64,000 nt of DNA from DYKG01 sp964596185 (GCA_964596185.1 CAZQUE010000017.1:1-64000); one strand, 5' to 3'; counted from the stretch's first letter, positions 44,196 to 53,803 are shown. Numbers and translations: made by a program. The notes: generated by a model not told the origin, from the sequence alone.

Positions 44196-46457
44196 TTACA
44201 AAAAGATCAGTCTGATGAAGGTGGTTTGCAGCAATATGGCCATAAACAAAGCGTTTAACGGCCAGCTTTTGAATCTGAGCCATAAAATTATCGATACCGA
44301 GGCTGCGCACAGGCCGAAAAAAGTTAGCCCGGCCGGAAAAAGTGCGGCGGTAGCGCATAAGCTCAACACAACCGCCAGTGTTTCCCTTTGTGGCATTGAT
44401 ATAAAAAGAATCGATCTGAATGCCGTCTCAATGATAAAGGCAAGCAGGGTTAGAAAGGCTATTATCAGAATAAACCAGTAACTGGCCTGGCTAAGCTGAA
44501 GAAACTGCTGCCAGATCGGCAAATCTGCGAATTTGGCCAGCAATGGGGCGCTGAGGTCGGTCGCTCCGTAAAGAAAGGCTCTGACATTATCAGCCAGAAC
44601 TCCAAGGTTGCCGGTACTTTTGTTTAACAGCAACATTGGGACTAAAAAGCCAAGCGGCACAGCCACAATGCCGGCAATTATGGGATGAGACCTGCTGAAA
44701 ACCAGGGTTCTGAGTGCTTTGGCTCGGGTCGAAAAAAGATTTTTACCGGTCCAGGTGAAGATCGCCAGGAAAAAGACTATTCCGGCAATTACCCAGGCCC
44801 ATAACCCGGTGTCCTGACCGGGGATTACCGCCCTGAAAAACTGTTTTACCGCCACTTCAGCCCCGACAAAGACCAGAATCAGCAAAACGTAGGGGGTGAT
44901 CTTGTCGGGAGAGTTTGGCGAATTTTCCTGGTCGAGGCGAAAGCGCAAATAAAAGATGGCAATCTGGCGAATGAGAATGGCTGTCAGAAAAAAGATCAGC
45001 AGGTTGAAACTGCTTAATGAATCAAGTTCTTTGATTGGTGCTGCCAGTAGCATCAATGCCAGAGCTGCTATTTTGCCGGTCAATGTCGAGCGCTGTTGCA
45101 GAATTTTTCCGGAGAAGTTGACGAAAATAGCTGATATGGCTACCGAGATCCATACACAGGCTGCGGTGAAAAAGAAAATGTAGAAATATATGCGTATTGG
45201 CATCGCAAAATTCAGATACCGGAAACCAGCCATGGAAGCCGGCAGGAAGATCGCTTCAGCAATAATCAACCAGAAGGTGAACTTGCGTAGCAGAAATTCT
45301 CCAGGAGCTATCGGCAAACTTTCGATGATGGCAATTGATTTGCCCTCAGCGCCGATAGCGTTGATCGGTCCGAACATACAGAAATAAATGATTGCAGCAT
45401 AAATCATGTTTAAAATCTGGGTTGAACCGGTTAAGCCCAATGCTTTGCGAAAAAAATACACTTCGAGAACGATAATCGTGATCGGCATGAATATGGCATT
45501 GATCAAAACGTTGAAGTCACTGCGCAACAACAGCAGTTCTTTTTGCAAAAAGCCCCGAAGTATTCTATGTTTGCCCGTGGATTTGCGTTTTATCGCTGAA
45601 TGAGAGCAGGTTAACCAGTTCAGCTTGATCAAAAAGTAGAAAATAACGCACCCGACGACAACCAGGGCAACCCAGAAGGCGGACCACCAGGCGTATTCGC
45701 TGCAGTTTCCGGCATTCATCAGGCTTACCGCCAGCCAACGCATGGGTTCCAGGGCCTTGAATAACGGAGAAGTGAAAGAGTCGGAGTATTCAATCAACCA
45801 GCTTAGCGATTGTGCCGGGAAGTTGCTTAGCAGCAGATAAGGGAAAAACGTTAGAAAAGCGCTGAAATACCCCAGGAGAGAGAAAAAATTGTTGATGCTG
45901 GCTTTGCGGAAAAAACGATTCATGGCGATGGTGAGAATGTTGATCGCAAGCCCTATCAGCAGGCTTATCTGCAAATAGATGGCGATTGCTGCCAGCAAGC
46001 CGGTAAAACTGAAGCCATCGCGCAAAACGATTCCGAGAATGCCGCTGAACATTATCAGCAGGCCGATATAATCGGTTAGCAGTCGTTCAAAAAGTTTGAT
46101 TGCAATCAAACTCGATGGTGGTATCGGTAAGCTTACCAGATAGGCGAAATCTGAGCTCATTTGCCCTGTATTAAGACTATGTCCGGTTAAGAGATCGCCG
46201 GTGAAAACGATCAGGATCAGGTAAAGACTGATCAGTGCAAGAACCCATTCCAGTAAAAAATCGCCGAATGGCAGGGTCTGCATGGCGAAAACCAGATCTG
46301 AAGCCCCGGCTGAGATCGTGTAGGTCGTAATGGCAAGGGTAAGGAGTGCAGCAAAAACCCGGCCAACACTTTTCCAATTGATGAAAGAGTTGATCAACAG
46401 CCTTATTTTCAGGCGAAAAAGCACCGCGAGCGAACTGAAAAAATTTCGGTTGGTCAT
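44196..46457 (-). CDS. Large polytopic membrane protein, ABC-exporter permease-like
   Basis: The 753-residue protein has about 16-18 predicted transmembrane helices. The N-terminal part (LRLKIRLLINSFINW-like start, FTGDLLTGHSLNTGQMSSDFAYLVSLPIPP, LIAIKLFERLLTDY) resembles large ABC-2-type permeases of bacterial exporters, where LPIPP and a following cytoplasmic coupling helix are frequent. No ATPase subunit gene is next to it. GACGGGT upstream is a weak ribosome binding site. Substrate unknown; assignment is by general pattern only. Confidence 0.65.
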   Translation of the reverse strand: MTNRNFFSSLAVLFRLKIRLLINSFINWKSVGRVFAALLTLAITTYTISAGASDLVFAMQTLPFGDFLLEWVLALISLYLILIVFTGDLLTGHSLNTGQMSSDFAYLVSLPIPPSSLIAIKLFERLLTDYIGLLIMFSGILGIVLRDGFSFTGLLAAIAIYLQISLLIGLAINILTIAMNRFFRKASINNFFSLLGYFSAFLTFFPYLLLSNFPAQSLSWLIEYSDSFTSPLFKALEPMRWLAVSLMNAGNCSEYAWWSAFWVALVVVGCVIFYFLIKLNWLTCSHSAIKRKSTGKHRILRGFLQKELLLLRSDFNVLINAIFMPITIIVLEVYFFRKALGLTGSTQILNMIYAAIIYFCMFGPINAIGAEGKSIAIIESLPIAPGEFLLRKFTFWLIIAEAIFLPASMAGFRYLNFAMPIRIYFYIFFFTAACVWISVAISAIFVNFSGKILQQRSTLTGKIAALALMLLAAPIKELDSLSSFNLLIFFLTAILIRQIAIFYLRFRLDQENSPNSPDKITPYVLLILVFVGAEVAVKQFFRAVIPGQDTGLWAWVIAGIVFFLAIFTWTGKNLFSTRAKALRTLVFSRSHPIIAGIVAVPLGFLVPMLLLNKSTGNLGVLADNVRAFLYGATDLSAPLLAKFADLPIWQQFLQLSQASYWFILIIAFLTLLAFIIETAFRSILFISMPQRETLAVVLSLCATAALFPAGLTFFGLCAASVSIILWLRFKSWPLNALFMAILLQTTFIRLIFL

Positions 46458-46466
46458 TTTTACCCG

Positions 46467-47303
46467 TCAGAATGGCTTAAGGTATTTGCGCTCCAGATAG
46501 TATGCTTCTTTCTCCATGGGAATGTCAAAATCCTTGCTTTGCCCGTTCATATCAGCGATGGCGCATTGCAGACCCCAGCCGATACTCCAGTTGGTGTCGT
46601 CGATCCAGCCTTCACCGATCTGTTTTTTTGCTTCGGGCAGAAAGTAGCTGATGTTAGGCCAATCTATCATTGCTCGACGGTATTGAAAGGTGTGAACCAG
46701 TTCATGGCCCGCATGATTCCCGTTTTCATTGGTGATAAATGTGTTGGCATTGCTGTAAGCCAGGGCGCCGGCGCTGTTAATGGTGCCGTCAGCTCTTATC
46801 GGCCGCTTGAAAGCAAGAGTGCCATATTTTAACGAATTTTCCCAACTGAATCTTGAACCCTCGGCAAGATGTATCAATGGGGCAATGGTCGCATTGAGGG
46901 CAGGTTTGAATCTGACTCGGTCTTTGTTGGCTATGAGCCATACCGGACCGATATCCATGCGGTAAACGAATTCGTCACCCGCAGACTCAGCCAGCGAAGC
47001 CCCGAAATTGACCATAAGCTTGGCTTGCCAGGCCCGCCATGCCGGTTCATTTTCAATTCTCGGCGCAAGTTTGAAGCCCTGATACATGATGTAGCCACCA
47101 AAAATTGCCTGAACCACCGATTTTATTATTGGCTTTTTTTCTCGATCTGCTTTATATGCTGCTTTTAAGGCTGGAATTCCCAGGTTGATCAGCAGCAAAT
47201 CTCTTTCGCCGAAGGCGCGTGCTATCTTCATGGGTAGAAAAACCAGCATTGAAAATGTTACTGCAAGAAAGAGCATCAAAGATTTGGAACGGAAAAACTG
47301 CAA
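46467..47303 (-). CDS. Unknown exported protein with HExxH motif
   Basis: The 278-residue protein has an N-terminal signal or anchor (about 8-28) and a second hydrophobic stretch near 62-74. An HELVH motif at 200-204 (GHELVHTFQYRR) is followed by E264/E266 (MEKEAYYLE) as candidate third zinc ligand. HELxHxxQ is typical of DUF4157-like and other zinc-dependent proteins, so it may be a metalloprotease or a zinc-binding structural protein. Its stop codon lies 9 bases before the permease start, so the two are probably co-transcribed. Confidence 0.7.
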   Translation of the reverse strand: MQFFRSKSLMLFLAVTFSMLVFLPMKIARAFGERDLLLINLGIPALKAAYKADREKKPIIKSVVQAIFGGYIMYQGFKLAPRIENEPAWRAWQAKLMVNFGASLAESAGDEFVYRMDIGPVWLIANKDRVRFKPALNATIAPLIHLAEGSRFSWENSLKYGTLAFKRPIRADGTINSAGALAYSNANTFITNENGNHAGHELVHTFQYRRAMIDWPNISYFLPEAKKQIGEGWIDDTNWSIGWGLQCAIADMNGQSKDFDIPMEKEAYYLERKYLKPF

Positions 47304-47367
47304 TTAAAACCTCGATTTGTTTTTTTGCAGTATCGGAATGAATAAGATAAACTTTAACTTTATTCGG

Positions 47368-48480
47368 TCAAAGTTGGTATTCTACTTTGATTTTGCCTTT
47401 CCAGATAACCTGTTCCGATCCGGTGATGAAGGCTAATTTCATTTCGATAACTCGAAGATAATGCGAATATGGCGAAACTTTGCGTAAAAAAGTATTGAGA
47501 GAGGCGAAATCGCGCGCCGCGATTTCATAAGTGACTTCGAGAACCTTGTTTTCCTTGTCTTTTTCAATAGAATCGCTGATGGCAATATCTGTTTCTTCGG
47601 CGGTATTCTTTACGAATTCGACGTAGCTTGAAAGGGTTTTTACCTCAGGATTTTTCAGGGGCAGGCCATCGATGATGATTTTTGCATCGAGAGACTTGCC
47701 GTCTTTTCCGTCATCAGTTCTTTCTGCAGCATTACCACTGGCGTTTTTAAAAACATTCAAAATCGACTGTGACTCGGGCGGATTTGAAAATTTCATTTTG
47801 ATCAGAAATGTGGCGTTATTGTCCGACCCCTGAAATTCTTCAGTCGAAAAACTAACCAGATTCTGACTCACCGGCTCTTTTAAAAAGCGTTCGATGATAT
47901 CACATGATTTTTCGCCGACAGAAACCGGAGTTGGGCGATAAATGCCGGGAACGCCGACGAACTTTTCGGGTTGCGGCATTTTGGTAGAAAGTTTTTCAAT
48001 GAAGCTTTTTATTTTAGCGCTGTCAGGATCTTTCTCTCTGGCGACGAGAATATTCTGCCAGGCCGTCATGTGATCGCCTTTTCGGGCGGCGATCACTGCC
48101 CGCATGAAACGCCCCCCACCATGATCGGCTTGACGTTCAAAAACAAGCTCAAGTTCATCTATTGCCTTGGTATAGTTTTTCTTCATGAAATGGCGGTTGG
48201 CCAGCTTCATGTGAACGGTGATGTGGCGGGTGTCCTGCTCAGAAAGAAGTTTTGGCGAAGTGTCGATGAAACGGCCGGTAGGAGTTGATGGCAGACTCAG
48301 ATTAACCGAGCCTTCCGAGCCCTGGTCGCCGGATTTCCCGCCACTCGAAGATTGACCGGTATATTGTTGCGCTTTCTTTTCCAGAGCATCCCAGTCAATT
48401 TTTGCTGCTTCAATTGAAGAAACTGAAGCAGCCGCAAAAATTGCAGCCAGCATAAGGGCTCTGGAAGCGCGCTCAGGCAT
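47368..48480 (-). CDS. Exported TPR-like protein, unknown C-terminal domain
   Basis: The 370-residue protein has a signal peptide (MPERASRALMLAAIFAAASVSSIEA), a Gly/Ser linker (about 40-58) and a TPR-like helical segment (LANRHFMKKNYTKAIDELEL, then AVIAARKGDHMTAWQNILVA). The alpha/beta C-terminal region contains FVKNTAEETDIAISDSIEKD and ends VIWKGKIKVEYQL; its beta-rich end is reminiscent of pilus-assembly PilN/PilO-like folds. ATG at 48480 overlaps the STAS stop by eight bases. Function unknown. Confidence 0.7.
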   Translation of the reverse strand: MPERASRALMLAAIFAAASVSSIEAAKIDWDALEKKAQQYTGQSSSGGKSGDQGSEGSVNLSLPSTPTGRFIDTSPKLLSEQDTRHITVHMKLANRHFMKKNYTKAIDELELVFERQADHGGGRFMRAVIAARKGDHMTAWQNILVAREKDPDSAKIKSFIEKLSTKMPQPEKFVGVPGIYRPTPVSVGEKSCDIIERFLKEPVSQNLVSFSTEEFQGSDNNATFLIKMKFSNPPESQSILNVFKNASGNAAERTDDGKDGKSLDAKIIIDGLPLKNPEVKTLSSYVEFVKNTAEETDIAISDSIEKDKENKVLEVTYEIAARDFASLNTFLRKVSPYSHYLRVIEMKLAFITGSEQVIWKGKIKVEYQL

Positions 48481-48829
48481 TTTCCGAAACGGCGCCGATA
48501 GCTTCAACCTCTGTGGGAAAGGCATCGCAGAGAGTCAAAACTCCGGTCATCTGCAAAGCTGTTTGTGTCAGCTTTGAAAGGCCGGTTATCGCTACTTCGC
48601 CGTCGTTGTAATCAATGATCTGAACCATGATGTCAAGAAGGGTGGAGAGCCCGGTACTGTTTATTACCGGAGTTTTTTCAAGGTTGAAAACGAAAAGGTT
48701 GTTGCCCTTGTCGATCAACTCCGAACATTTTTCCTTGAAGACTTTGCCTCCGGCGTCGTCAAGGTACCCTTCGGTTCTGACCACCAGAACTTTTCCAGAT
48801 TGTACAATTTCAATGTTGAATTCTGCCAT
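48473..48829 (-). CDS. STAS-domain protein (second in window)
   Basis: The 118-residue anti-anti-sigma-type protein has FNLEKTPVINSTGLSTLLDI, with the phosphorylatable Ser in the S-T-G loop, preceded by LVVRTEGYLDDAGGKVFKEK. No kinase or phosphatase gene adjoins it; the nearest phosphatase is about 10 kb away at 37530. It is followed by the TPR-like exported protein with an eight-base overlap. Confidence 0.88.
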   Translation of the reverse strand: MAEFNIEIVQSGKVLVVRTEGYLDDAGGKVFKEKCSELIDKGNNLFVFNLEKTPVINSTGLSTLLDIMVQIIDYNDGEVAITGLSKLTQTALQMTGVLTLCDAFPTEVEAIGAVSENA

Positions 48830-48903
48830 ATACTGAATAATAGAGAGATTGCCGCAATCATGTCAAGAGATTTGTGCGCCCTTGAAATTGCAGGCAAATT
48901 GCA

Positions 48904-49623
48904 TCAAATTTTCCCCTTGCATTCGATCCTGAACAGGGCTTCCTTGCCATGCGAGACCTGGTTGATGTTAAGAATCTGAAATTCTGATAAGCCCTTGAAG
49001 TCCAATAACCACTTGCCGAGTTGGAAAAAATGATCCGGGCTTTGCGCGTGACCACTGATTAATACCATTCCCTCTCTGGTGACTCTTATCGAATCAAGCC
49101 AGGCCGTGGTTGCCGGCTTTTTCGGTTGGCGATGATGTTTGAAGAAAAATCTCTCAAGAATGCCGGTAAAGAAAACGAATATTTTTGCGCGGCCCTTTTC
49201 AGAGTCTTTTTTATTGAGGTTGGCAGACGAAAAAATTTCCATACTCAGGTTCGTCAGAATAGGATTTAAAATTCGTGTATTATAAGAATGGCCTGACTCA
49301 AGAGTTATTTCGGTGGAACTCAGGTCGCAATTTTCAACGACCATTCCGGCGGTAATTCTGATGAGTTTTAATAATTCTGTCTGATTGGCGAGAAATCTGA
49401 TCGTCAAATGAGTCTGGAAACCATCATTTCTTGGGAGCCAATAGCCAAAAGATAGATCAATCAGCTGATTGCCGGGTCTTTGCAGATGACTGGTAATCTT
49501 ATCGGTTATTGTCTTTTGAACTTCGAGATTTCGAGTCTCGCTGGAAATGTTTTGTGCGTAAACAAATTCTGCCAAAAGGATCATTAAAAGAAACAAAAAG
49601 GCTCTAATGCCGGTTTTCTTCAT
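48904..49623 (-). CDS. Exported protein with PilN-like C-terminal domain
   Basis: The 239-residue protein has a signal peptide (MKKTGIRAFLFLLMILLAEFVYAQ). The C-terminal portion (TAWLDSIRVTREGMVLISGH, then FFQLGKWLLDFKGLSEFQIL) has the W-L-x-S-I and G-x-A-x-S pattern of fimbrial assembly PilN domains. The middle is unassigned. It precedes the STAS gene by 75 bases. It may belong to an envelope or pilus-like assembly with the pseudopilin run at 60.6 kb, but that is speculative. Confidence 0.6.
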   Translation of the reverse strand: MKKTGIRAFLFLLMILLAEFVYAQNISSETRNLEVQKTITDKITSHLQRPGNQLIDLSFGYWLPRNDGFQTHLTIRFLANQTELLKLIRITAGMVVENCDLSSTEITLESGHSYNTRILNPILTNLSMEIFSSANLNKKDSEKGRAKIFVFFTGILERFFFKHHRQPKKPATTAWLDSIRVTREGMVLISGHAQSPDHFFQLGKWLLDFKGLSEFQILNINQVSHGKEALFRIECKGKI

Positions 49624-49738
49624 GGTTCAGCCCTCGAATTGGTTGGGTTGTGTTAAAGTTATTGCAACGTTTTATAACAATAATTTCAATATACAATAAT
49701 TCGGTACCGAAAAATGTTTGAAAATGTACAAAATTAGA

Positions 49739-49767
49739 TTGCTGGAATTTTAAAAAGGTGTTATACT
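49739..49767 (+). promoter_or_regulatory. Promoter of the RRM gene
   Basis: TTGCTG (49739-49744), 17 bases, TATACT (49762-49767). The predicted leader is about 75 bases, long enough for cold-shock-style control. Confidence 0.65.
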
Positions 49768-49849
49768 AATCTCAGTACATTTAATAAGCATTATTCTCCG
49801 GAATAAAGATTAGTAAGTGGACAATATATTTATTCAGGAGAATTTTCAC

Positions 49850-50134
49850 ATGAAAATCTACGTCGGAAACCTTCCCTATTCTGTAAGAGACAGCGAACTC
49901 GAAGAAATGTTCACCACTTTTGGTGAAGTTACCAGCGCCACCGTTATCATCGAACGTGAAACCAACCGCTCAAAAGGCTTTGGTTTTGTCGAAATGGAAA
50001 ACAACGCTGAAGCAACTACTGCTATCAACGAAATGAACAATCGTGAAATAAATGGCCGCGGTCTCAAAGTAAGCGAAGCCAAACCTCGCGAAGACAAACC
50101 CCGCCGCCCCAGAGGCTTCAATAGCCGCTATTAA
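49850..50134 (+). CDS. RRM-domain RNA-binding protein
   Basis: The 94-residue single RNA recognition motif has RNP2 KIYVGNLPYSV and RNP1 KGFGFVEME, with a short basic tail (PREDKPRRPRGFNSRY). Such small proteins in cyanobacteria and other phyla bind RNA and are often cold-induced. AGGAG precedes the ATG at 49850; an upstream in-frame start is not supported. It is monocistronic between a strong promoter and a strong terminator, so probably highly expressed. Confidence 0.94.
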   Translation: MKIYVGNLPYSVRDSELEEMFTTFGEVTSATVIIERETNRSKGFGFVEMENNAEATTAINEMNNREINGRGLKVSEAKPREDKPRRPRGFNSRY

Positions 50135-50149
50135 TCGGTAAAAAAAGGA

Positions 50150-50182
50150 CCGCCTCAATTCGTTGAGGCGGTTTTTTTTTTT
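50150..50182 (+). terminator. Strong Rho-independent terminator with UUCG loop
   Basis: CCGCCTCAA (50150-50158), TTCG loop, TTGAGGCGG (50163-50171), then eleven T. Textbook quality. Confidence 0.95.
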
Positions 50183-50316
50183 GCCAATTTTTCAAATTGT
50201 CCGGATCTTCTGTCTAAAACTCAATTTAGAAGAAGAACCCGGCTTTTTTTATATCAGTTTTTAAAATTTTAAATACTATCTAAATATGGTATTTCTGTAA
50301 GTGACTTAAAGTTGGA

Positions 50317-52509
50317 GTGAAATGCTTGCATATTCTTGAGCTGAGCCTGCCCCTTAAGAATCCGGTGTTGATTTTTTCACTGATTCTTTATATCACGCTG
50401 TTCGCTCCAATATTGCTCGACCGTTTGAAGGTCCCACATCTGATCGGAATGATCCTGGCGGGGGCCATTGTCGGGCCACACGGTTTCAATCTGATGACAC
50501 GTGATAGCAGTATAATATTGTTTGGTACAGTAGGATTGCTATATATAATGTTTCTGGCCGGTCTGGAGATAGACCTTGCTGATTTTCGCAAAAACAGCGG
50601 CAAAAGCATGGTTTTTGGATTGTTCACTTTCTCGATTCCGATGGCCATGGGAACGCTGGCCGGAATCTACTTACTCGGCTTTTCAACGGTAACCTCAGTT
50701 TTGCTTGCGAGTATGTTTGCATCGCATACTTTGATTGCCTATCCAATAGTTTCTCGTTTCGGAGTTACCCGCAATCGGGCAGCGAATATCGCTGTCGGCG
50801 GCACGACGATCACCGACACTCTGGCACTTATCGTTCTTGCAGCCGTGGTTGGCATGGTTACAGGAAAAGTTGAAGACGGCTTCTGGTTAAAGATGGGCGC
50901 TTCTTTGCTGCTGTTCGGCGGTACAATTGTTCTCGTTTTTCCGGCTGTCGGCCGCTTTTTCTTTAAGAGATACGACAACAGCATCGTTCAGTACAATTTT
51001 GTTCTTGCCATGGTCTTTCTTGGGGCATTCATGGCTGAAGCTGCCGGATTTGAGCCGATTATCGGTGCGTTCCTCGCTGGCCTGGCACTTAATCGCCTGG
51101 TGCCGCGAACATCGCCGCTGATGAATCGAATTGAATTCGTTGGCAATGCTCTGTTTATTCCTTTTTTTCTGATCGGGGTAGGCATGCTGATCGATTATCG
51201 AGCTTTTTTCAAAGATGGCGAAACTCTTCTGGTGGCATTTACGATGACGGTTATCGCTCTGGTTTCAAAATATCTCGCAGCATTGGTTACCCAGAAAGTT
51301 TATGGCTTTTCCCGGGATGAGCGGCGGCTGATTTTCGGATTGAGCAGCGCCCAGGCTGCAGCAACTCTTGCCGCAGTGCTGGTCGGTTACAATATTGTGC
51401 TCGAAACCGGCGCAGATGGACAACAGGTGAGGCTTTTAAGCGAAAGCGTCTTAAACGGAACCATTCTTATGATTCTGGTAACCTGCACCGTTGCCTCTTT
51501 TTCAACGCAGCAAAGCGCTGAAGCGATTGCGCTCAAAGAGAGCACCGAAAGCCAAAGCGGTGGTGTGGTCTCCGAAGAGCGAATTCTCATTCCGGTTGGT
51601 TACCATGACACGGTTGAAGAACTGGTGCATCTCAGCCTGACGGTCAAATCGAAGCAGAATACTGAGGGTTTGTATGCTTTAACCGTGATCGACCACCCAG
51701 GTTTCAATGAAAAGGCCGAGAAAAAGGCGCATAAAATGCTCGACCATGCTCAGCATGTGGCGGCCTCTGCTGAAGTAGATTTGAAGAAATTGATCCGCTA
51801 CGATTTGAATCTAATCAATGGCATAAGCGGTATCGTTAAACAGCATAAAATTACCGATATCATTCTCGGGTTACATCATCAAAAGGGGATAAGCGACACC
51901 TTTCTCGGAAATCTTACCGAGGGAATTCTTTGCCAGTGTAACGCTACCACCATGATTTACAAGTCGACCCAGCCTCTGTCGACGATAAAAAGAAATATTG
52001 TCATCGTTCCCGAACACGCAGAACGTGAAGTCGGCTTTCCTTTCTGGATGACAAAAATCTGGAACATTGGCCGGAATACCGGTTCGAAACTGGTCTTTTT
52101 TGCCAGCGAACGAACCAGTGAATACTTACGAGAGCTCTATCAGCGTTATCCAATCGATGCCGAATTCAATGTTTTTAATGACTGGGACGACTTTCTCGTG
52201 CTATCACGTGAAATAAAGGCCAACGACAACCTTCTTATCGTTATGAGCCGCAAAAATCGCCTTTCTTACAACCGGGTCATGGAAAAGATTCCTCGCTATT
52301 TAAACAAATATTTTAAGGGAAACAATTTTATTCTCGTTTATCCAATGCAGCTTGGGGTCGATTCCGGTGAAGAATTCGATTTGTGGAACCCATCATTTCT
52401 TGAACCGCTTATGGATAACTTTGCTCGCCTCGATGATCTTGGCCGCACCATCGTCAAGATTTTCCGCCACATCGACCGAAAAGAAAAATCTAAAGATTCA
52501 GAAAAATAA
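50317..52509 (+). CDS. CPA2-type cation:proton antiporter with C-terminal stress-protein-like domain
   Basis: The 730-residue protein has an N-terminal Kef/CPA2 membrane domain of about 12 helices (LLDRLKVPHLIGMILAGAIVG, GPHGFNL, MFLAGLEIDLADFRK, and GAFMAEAAGFEPIIGAFLAG). From about 420 to the end it is a cytoplasmic region with two USP-like halves (RILIPVGYHDTVEELVHLSL, and RNIVIVPEHAEREVGF). It would exchange Na+ or K+ for protons. The start is uncertain: GTG at 50317 gives this length, but GGAG spacing fits a TTG at 50326 better. Confidence 0.9.
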   Translation: MKCLHILELSLPLKNPVLIFSLILYITLFAPILLDRLKVPHLIGMILAGAIVGPHGFNLMTRDSSIILFGTVGLLYIMFLAGLEIDLADFRKNSGKSMVFGLFTFSIPMAMGTLAGIYLLGFSTVTSVLLASMFASHTLIAYPIVSRFGVTRNRAANIAVGGTTITDTLALIVLAAVVGMVTGKVEDGFWLKMGASLLLFGGTIVLVFPAVGRFFFKRYDNSIVQYNFVLAMVFLGAFMAEAAGFEPIIGAFLAGLALNRLVPRTSPLMNRIEFVGNALFIPFFLIGVGMLIDYRAFFKDGETLLVAFTMTVIALVSKYLAALVTQKVYGFSRDERRLIFGLSSAQAAATLAAVLVGYNIVLETGADGQQVRLLSESVLNGTILMILVTCTVASFSTQQSAEAIALKESTESQSGGVVSEERILIPVGYHDTVEELVHLSLTVKSKQNTEGLYALTVIDHPGFNEKAEKKAHKMLDHAQHVAASAEVDLKKLIRYDLNLINGISGIVKQHKITDIILGLHHQKGISDTFLGNLTEGILCQCNATTMIYKSTQPLSTIKRNIVIVPEHAEREVGFPFWMTKIWNIGRNTGSKLVFFASERTSEYLRELYQRYPIDAEFNVFNDWDDFLVLSREIKANDNLLIVMSRKNRLSYNRVMEKIPRYLNKYFKGNNFILVYPMQLGVDSGEEFDLWNPSFLEPLMDNFARLDDLGRTIVKIFRHIDRKEKSKDSEK

Positions 52510-52546
52510 AAGCCCCGCCTCAGCAGTGCTGAAACGGGGCTTTGCT
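52509..52546. terminator. Bidirectional terminator between convergent genes
   Basis: AAAGCCCCG (52509-52517) pairs with CGGGGCTTT (52535-52543), with an inner CAGCA/TGCTG helix. T-rich on both outer sides, so it can serve the antiporter and the lipoprotein gene. Confidence 0.8.
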
Positions 52547-52560
52547 TCTAAAATGACTCG

Positions 52561-53790
52561 TCAGATGCCGATCTCTGATGATTTGTATGGAATGCCTTTG
52601 TAGATTTTCCAGGTTGCGCCGTATTTCTTCCAGATAACTTTCTGATCGTTCAGCGGAATGCTGGCTGCAGAAACGGCACCGGTAGCTCCGGGTTTTCTGG
52701 TGACGTCGATGAACATGTCGGTGACTACTTCGATAGTCGTGGCGTTTACAACGACATAGCTGCCTGGAGTAAAAGAATACGAGTTTACCGTATAGCGCTC
52801 GAGACGGCTTTCGGTCGAATCGAGAAGTTCCTGCTTTTTATTTGCAGCTCCTGAAGTGTCGACGAAGTCGTCGGCAATATGCACGCCAAAAAGGGCTATG
52901 CGATCGGCCGCGCTTTTGTTGTTGTCTTGAAGGGCGGTCTGCATTGATTTGTAGGCATTGAAAAGTTCGGGGTATGCAGTTGCGAGATCGTTGCTGACAA
53001 TGCCGGTTGCGTCTCCGGCGGCCAGATCGACCTGAAGAATGAGATTCTCAGCGCCATCGAACGAAATCGCAACATCTTTGCTGCCATTATAGGTGATCGA
53101 AAAATTGTAGGTCTGATCGTCGATTACCATGGTGCCGGTTTCGCTACTGCCATTGGTCGGATAGGGGAAGCTGGCAGTATCAACGGTTACTTTCCCGGTG
53201 CTGGTCCACTGAATTGAATGGTAAGCATTGATCATCCCGGATGCACTGAGCTTAACCGTTTCGACCGAAGAAGAATTCTTGTCGTTCATTCCTGAAAGAA
53301 TAAGCTTGCCGTTGTAGGTCATGCTGTAACTGTCGCCGCCATCGACGAACTTGCATTTGAGATCGTTGTTTTCTATTTCAACGGCAACAACGAGGCTCTT
53401 GTTGTCGGTTGGGTTGCCTGAAGCATCGAGATACCTGATTTTCTGGGAGCCGGAGGTGTATGTGTAGTTAACACCGGCAACGCTGATAATATCTTCTGGC
53501 CCATAGGAAACGGTTTTCTGACCGACACCGGTCGTGGTTTCCGTTAAAGCCCTGATACTCAGGCTCAGCCTCTGGCTGGCATTGACTTCAGTGTATCTAC
53601 TGCTGAGCATGCGGTATTTGTCTGAAAAGTCTCTGGCGATAAGATCTCTGACCGAAGCAGACTTGGAAATAGTCGTGCCAACCGGTTGGTTGTTGACCGG
53701 GTCGGTTGCGCCCCCGCCACCTCCGCCGCCGCAGCCGATAAGGGCCAGAGAAAGTGTGAGTATGCTTAGAATAATGATTAGCTTTTTCAT
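52561..53790 (-). CDS. Lipoprotein with repeated C-terminal domain (paralogue 2)
   Basis: The 409-residue protein has a lipoprotein signal with Cys20 (LSLALIGC) followed by a seven-glycine run. A beta-rich middle (VTDVNYT-like, GTMVIDDQTYNFSITYNG) is followed by a C-terminal domain of about 130 residues: ADDFVD, LERYTVNSYSF, TDMFIDV, VIWKKYGATWKIYKGIPY. The same domain closes the next gene. NTF2-like fold is possible. It follows the upstream lipoprotein gene by 13 bases. Confidence 0.8.
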   Translation of the reverse strand: MKKLIIILSILTLSLALIGCGGGGGGGATDPVNNQPVGTTISKSASVRDLIARDFSDKYRMLSSRYTEVNASQRLSLSIRALTETTTGVGQKTVSYGPEDIISVAGVNYTYTSGSQKIRYLDASGNPTDNKSLVVAVEIENNDLKCKFVDGGDSYSMTYNGKLILSGMNDKNSSSVETVKLSASGMINAYHSIQWTSTGKVTVDTASFPYPTNGSSETGTMVIDDQTYNFSITYNGSKDVAISFDGAENLILQVDLAAGDATGIVSNDLATAYPELFNAYKSMQTALQDNNKSAADRIALFGVHIADDFVDTSGAANKKQELLDSTESRLERYTVNSYSFTPGSYVVVNATTIEVVTDMFIDVTRKPGATGAVSAASIPLNDQKVIWKKYGATWKIYKGIPYKSSEIGI

Positions 53791-53803
53791 TTAAAACCTC
53801 TAT

